Shown here: positions 63,503-64,000 of the stretch, piece after piece | How positions within the stretch are numbered: position 1 is the first letter of the stretch | How the letters are laid out: each line of letters starts with the position of its first letter | Assembly (NCBI RefSeq): GCF_024054195.1 | Contig: NZ_JAMXLB010000001.1 | Location: 646,493-710,492, forward strand | Direction of reading: 5' to 3' | Length of the DNA stretch: 64,000 bases | Source of the DNA: Flavobacterium sp. NRK F7 | Lineage (GTDB): Bacteria > Bacteroidota > Bacteroidia > Flavobacteriales > Flavobacteriaceae | Program-made: the position numbers and the translations under genes | The notes under the pieces: generated by a model | The model's input: only the letters and a program-made list of their open reading frames with translations | The model's database searches: none | What the model was told of the DNA's origin: nothing

Positions 63503-64000
63503 AAAGAATATTAATAACAGGTGCTGCAGGATTTTTAGGCTCTCATCTTTGTGATCGTTTTTTAAAAGAAGGTTACTTTGTAATCGGAATGGATAATTTA
63601 ATAACAGGAGATTTAAAGAATATTGAGCATCTTTTCAAAGAAAAAAACTTTGAATTTTATCATCATGATATAACAAAATTTGTGCATGTGCCTGGAGAAT
63701 TAGATTATATTTTGCATTTTGCATCTCCAGCTAGTCCAATAGATTATTTAAAAATTCCAATTCAAACATTAAAAGTAGGTTCTTTAGGAACACATAATTT
63801 ATTAGGCTTAGCACGTGTTAAAAAAGCGCGTATTTTAATTGCCTCAACTTCTGAAATTTACGGAGACCCTTTAGTACATCCACAAACAGAAGAATATTAC
63901 GGAAATGTGAATACTATTGGTCCAAGAGGGGTTTATGATGAAGCAAAGCGTTTTCAAGAATCTATAACAATGGCTTATCATACCTTTCATGGAGTAGAAA
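63499..64000 (+). CDS. UDP-glucuronate decarboxylase-like SDR (3' end beyond window)
   Basis: 167 residues visible. [19 protein letters not shown] (NAD loop), [58 protein letters not shown] and [15 protein letters not shown] (YxxxK) are the signatures of UDP-glucuronate decarboxylase (UXS), which makes UDP-xylose. The start ATG overlaps the previous stop (ATGA). Confidence 0.88.
   Translation, partial: MKRILITGAAGFLGSHLCDRFLKEGYFVIGMDNLITGDLKNIEHLFKEKNFEFYHHDITKFVHVPGELDYILHFASPASPIDYLKIPIQTLKVGSLGTHNLLGLARVKKARILIASTSEIYGDPLVHPQTEEYYGNVNTIGPRGVYDEAKRFQESITMAYHTFHGVE

Noticed and set aside
41556..64000. Polysaccharide locus as a horizontally acquired island with ends
   Set aside because: Base composition by eye is similar to the rest, and no integrase, tRNA boundary or direct repeats were seen on the left side; the right end is outside the window.

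Overview
The window is a low-GC chromosome segment of a Flavobacteriaceae member, most likely Flavobacterium or a close relative. The evidence is a type IX secretion pair (PorP/SprF-like protein plus a type B sorted protein), a type A sorting-domain protein, head-GIN proteins, promoters of the Bacteroidota form TAnnTTTG, very few Shine-Dalgarno sequences, and flavobacterial versions of housekeeping genes. No prophage, insertion sequence or CRISPR array was seen.

Layout. 1-5.4 kb (minus strand) holds exported and surface proteins: a PorP/SprF protein with a very long helical repeat tail cut by the window edge, its type B sorted partner, and an exported two-gene operon behind a clear promoter. 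5.9-7.4 kb has holB and a DoxX-like membrane gene. 7.4-17.3 kb (minus) has a PIF1/RecD-like helicase, a Skp-like lipoprotein, a methyltransferase, mnmG, ybeY and a large DUF4175 protein. This stretch carries five parS-like sites (two exact and one perfect palindrome among them), which suggests that the replication origin is near. 17.4-29.3 kb is mixed in strand: alkB-like, gltX, two small exported proteins, an SPFH protein, glnS, folB, tRNA-Cys with a decayed tandem repeat of its 3' end, a LysE-type exporter, a head-GIN protein and rnr. From 29.5 kb nearly everything is on the plus strand: DUF2007, then the rpiB/CDF/nnrD operon, tex, tatA (minus), a degenerate M23 protein, a GH3 protein and a nucleosidase-like unknown.

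41.5 kb to the right edge is a surface-polysaccharide locus (O-antigen or exopolysaccharide). It has a Wzz-like protein, the complete dTDP-L-rhamnose set rfbB-A-C-D, a PagL-like lipid A deacylase, a second head-GIN lipoprotein, sugar-nucleotide epimerases, a small type A T9SS cargo coupled to a pectate-lyase-like beta-helix protein, an FkbM methyltransferase, glycosyltransferases, a Wzx flippase, two Wzy/WaaL-like proteins and a UDP-glucuronate decarboxylase cut by the window end. dTDP-rhamnose and probably UDP-xylose would feed the glycosyltransferases. Repeat units would be flipped by Wzx, polymerised by a Wzy protein with length set by the Wzz-like protein, and possibly ligated to lipid A-core. 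A 54-bp palindrome at 56.4 kb splits the locus into two transcription blocks.

The most notable items are the parS cluster, including a 52-bp palindrome centred on a perfect parS behind mnmG; the hypervariable-looking 30-bp repeat array in the PorP/SprF gene; the tRNA-Cys 3'-end tandem repeat; a hypothetical protein with kinase-like catalytic motifs; and the T9SS/beta-helix pair in the polysaccharide locus. No clear new defence or mobile system was found.
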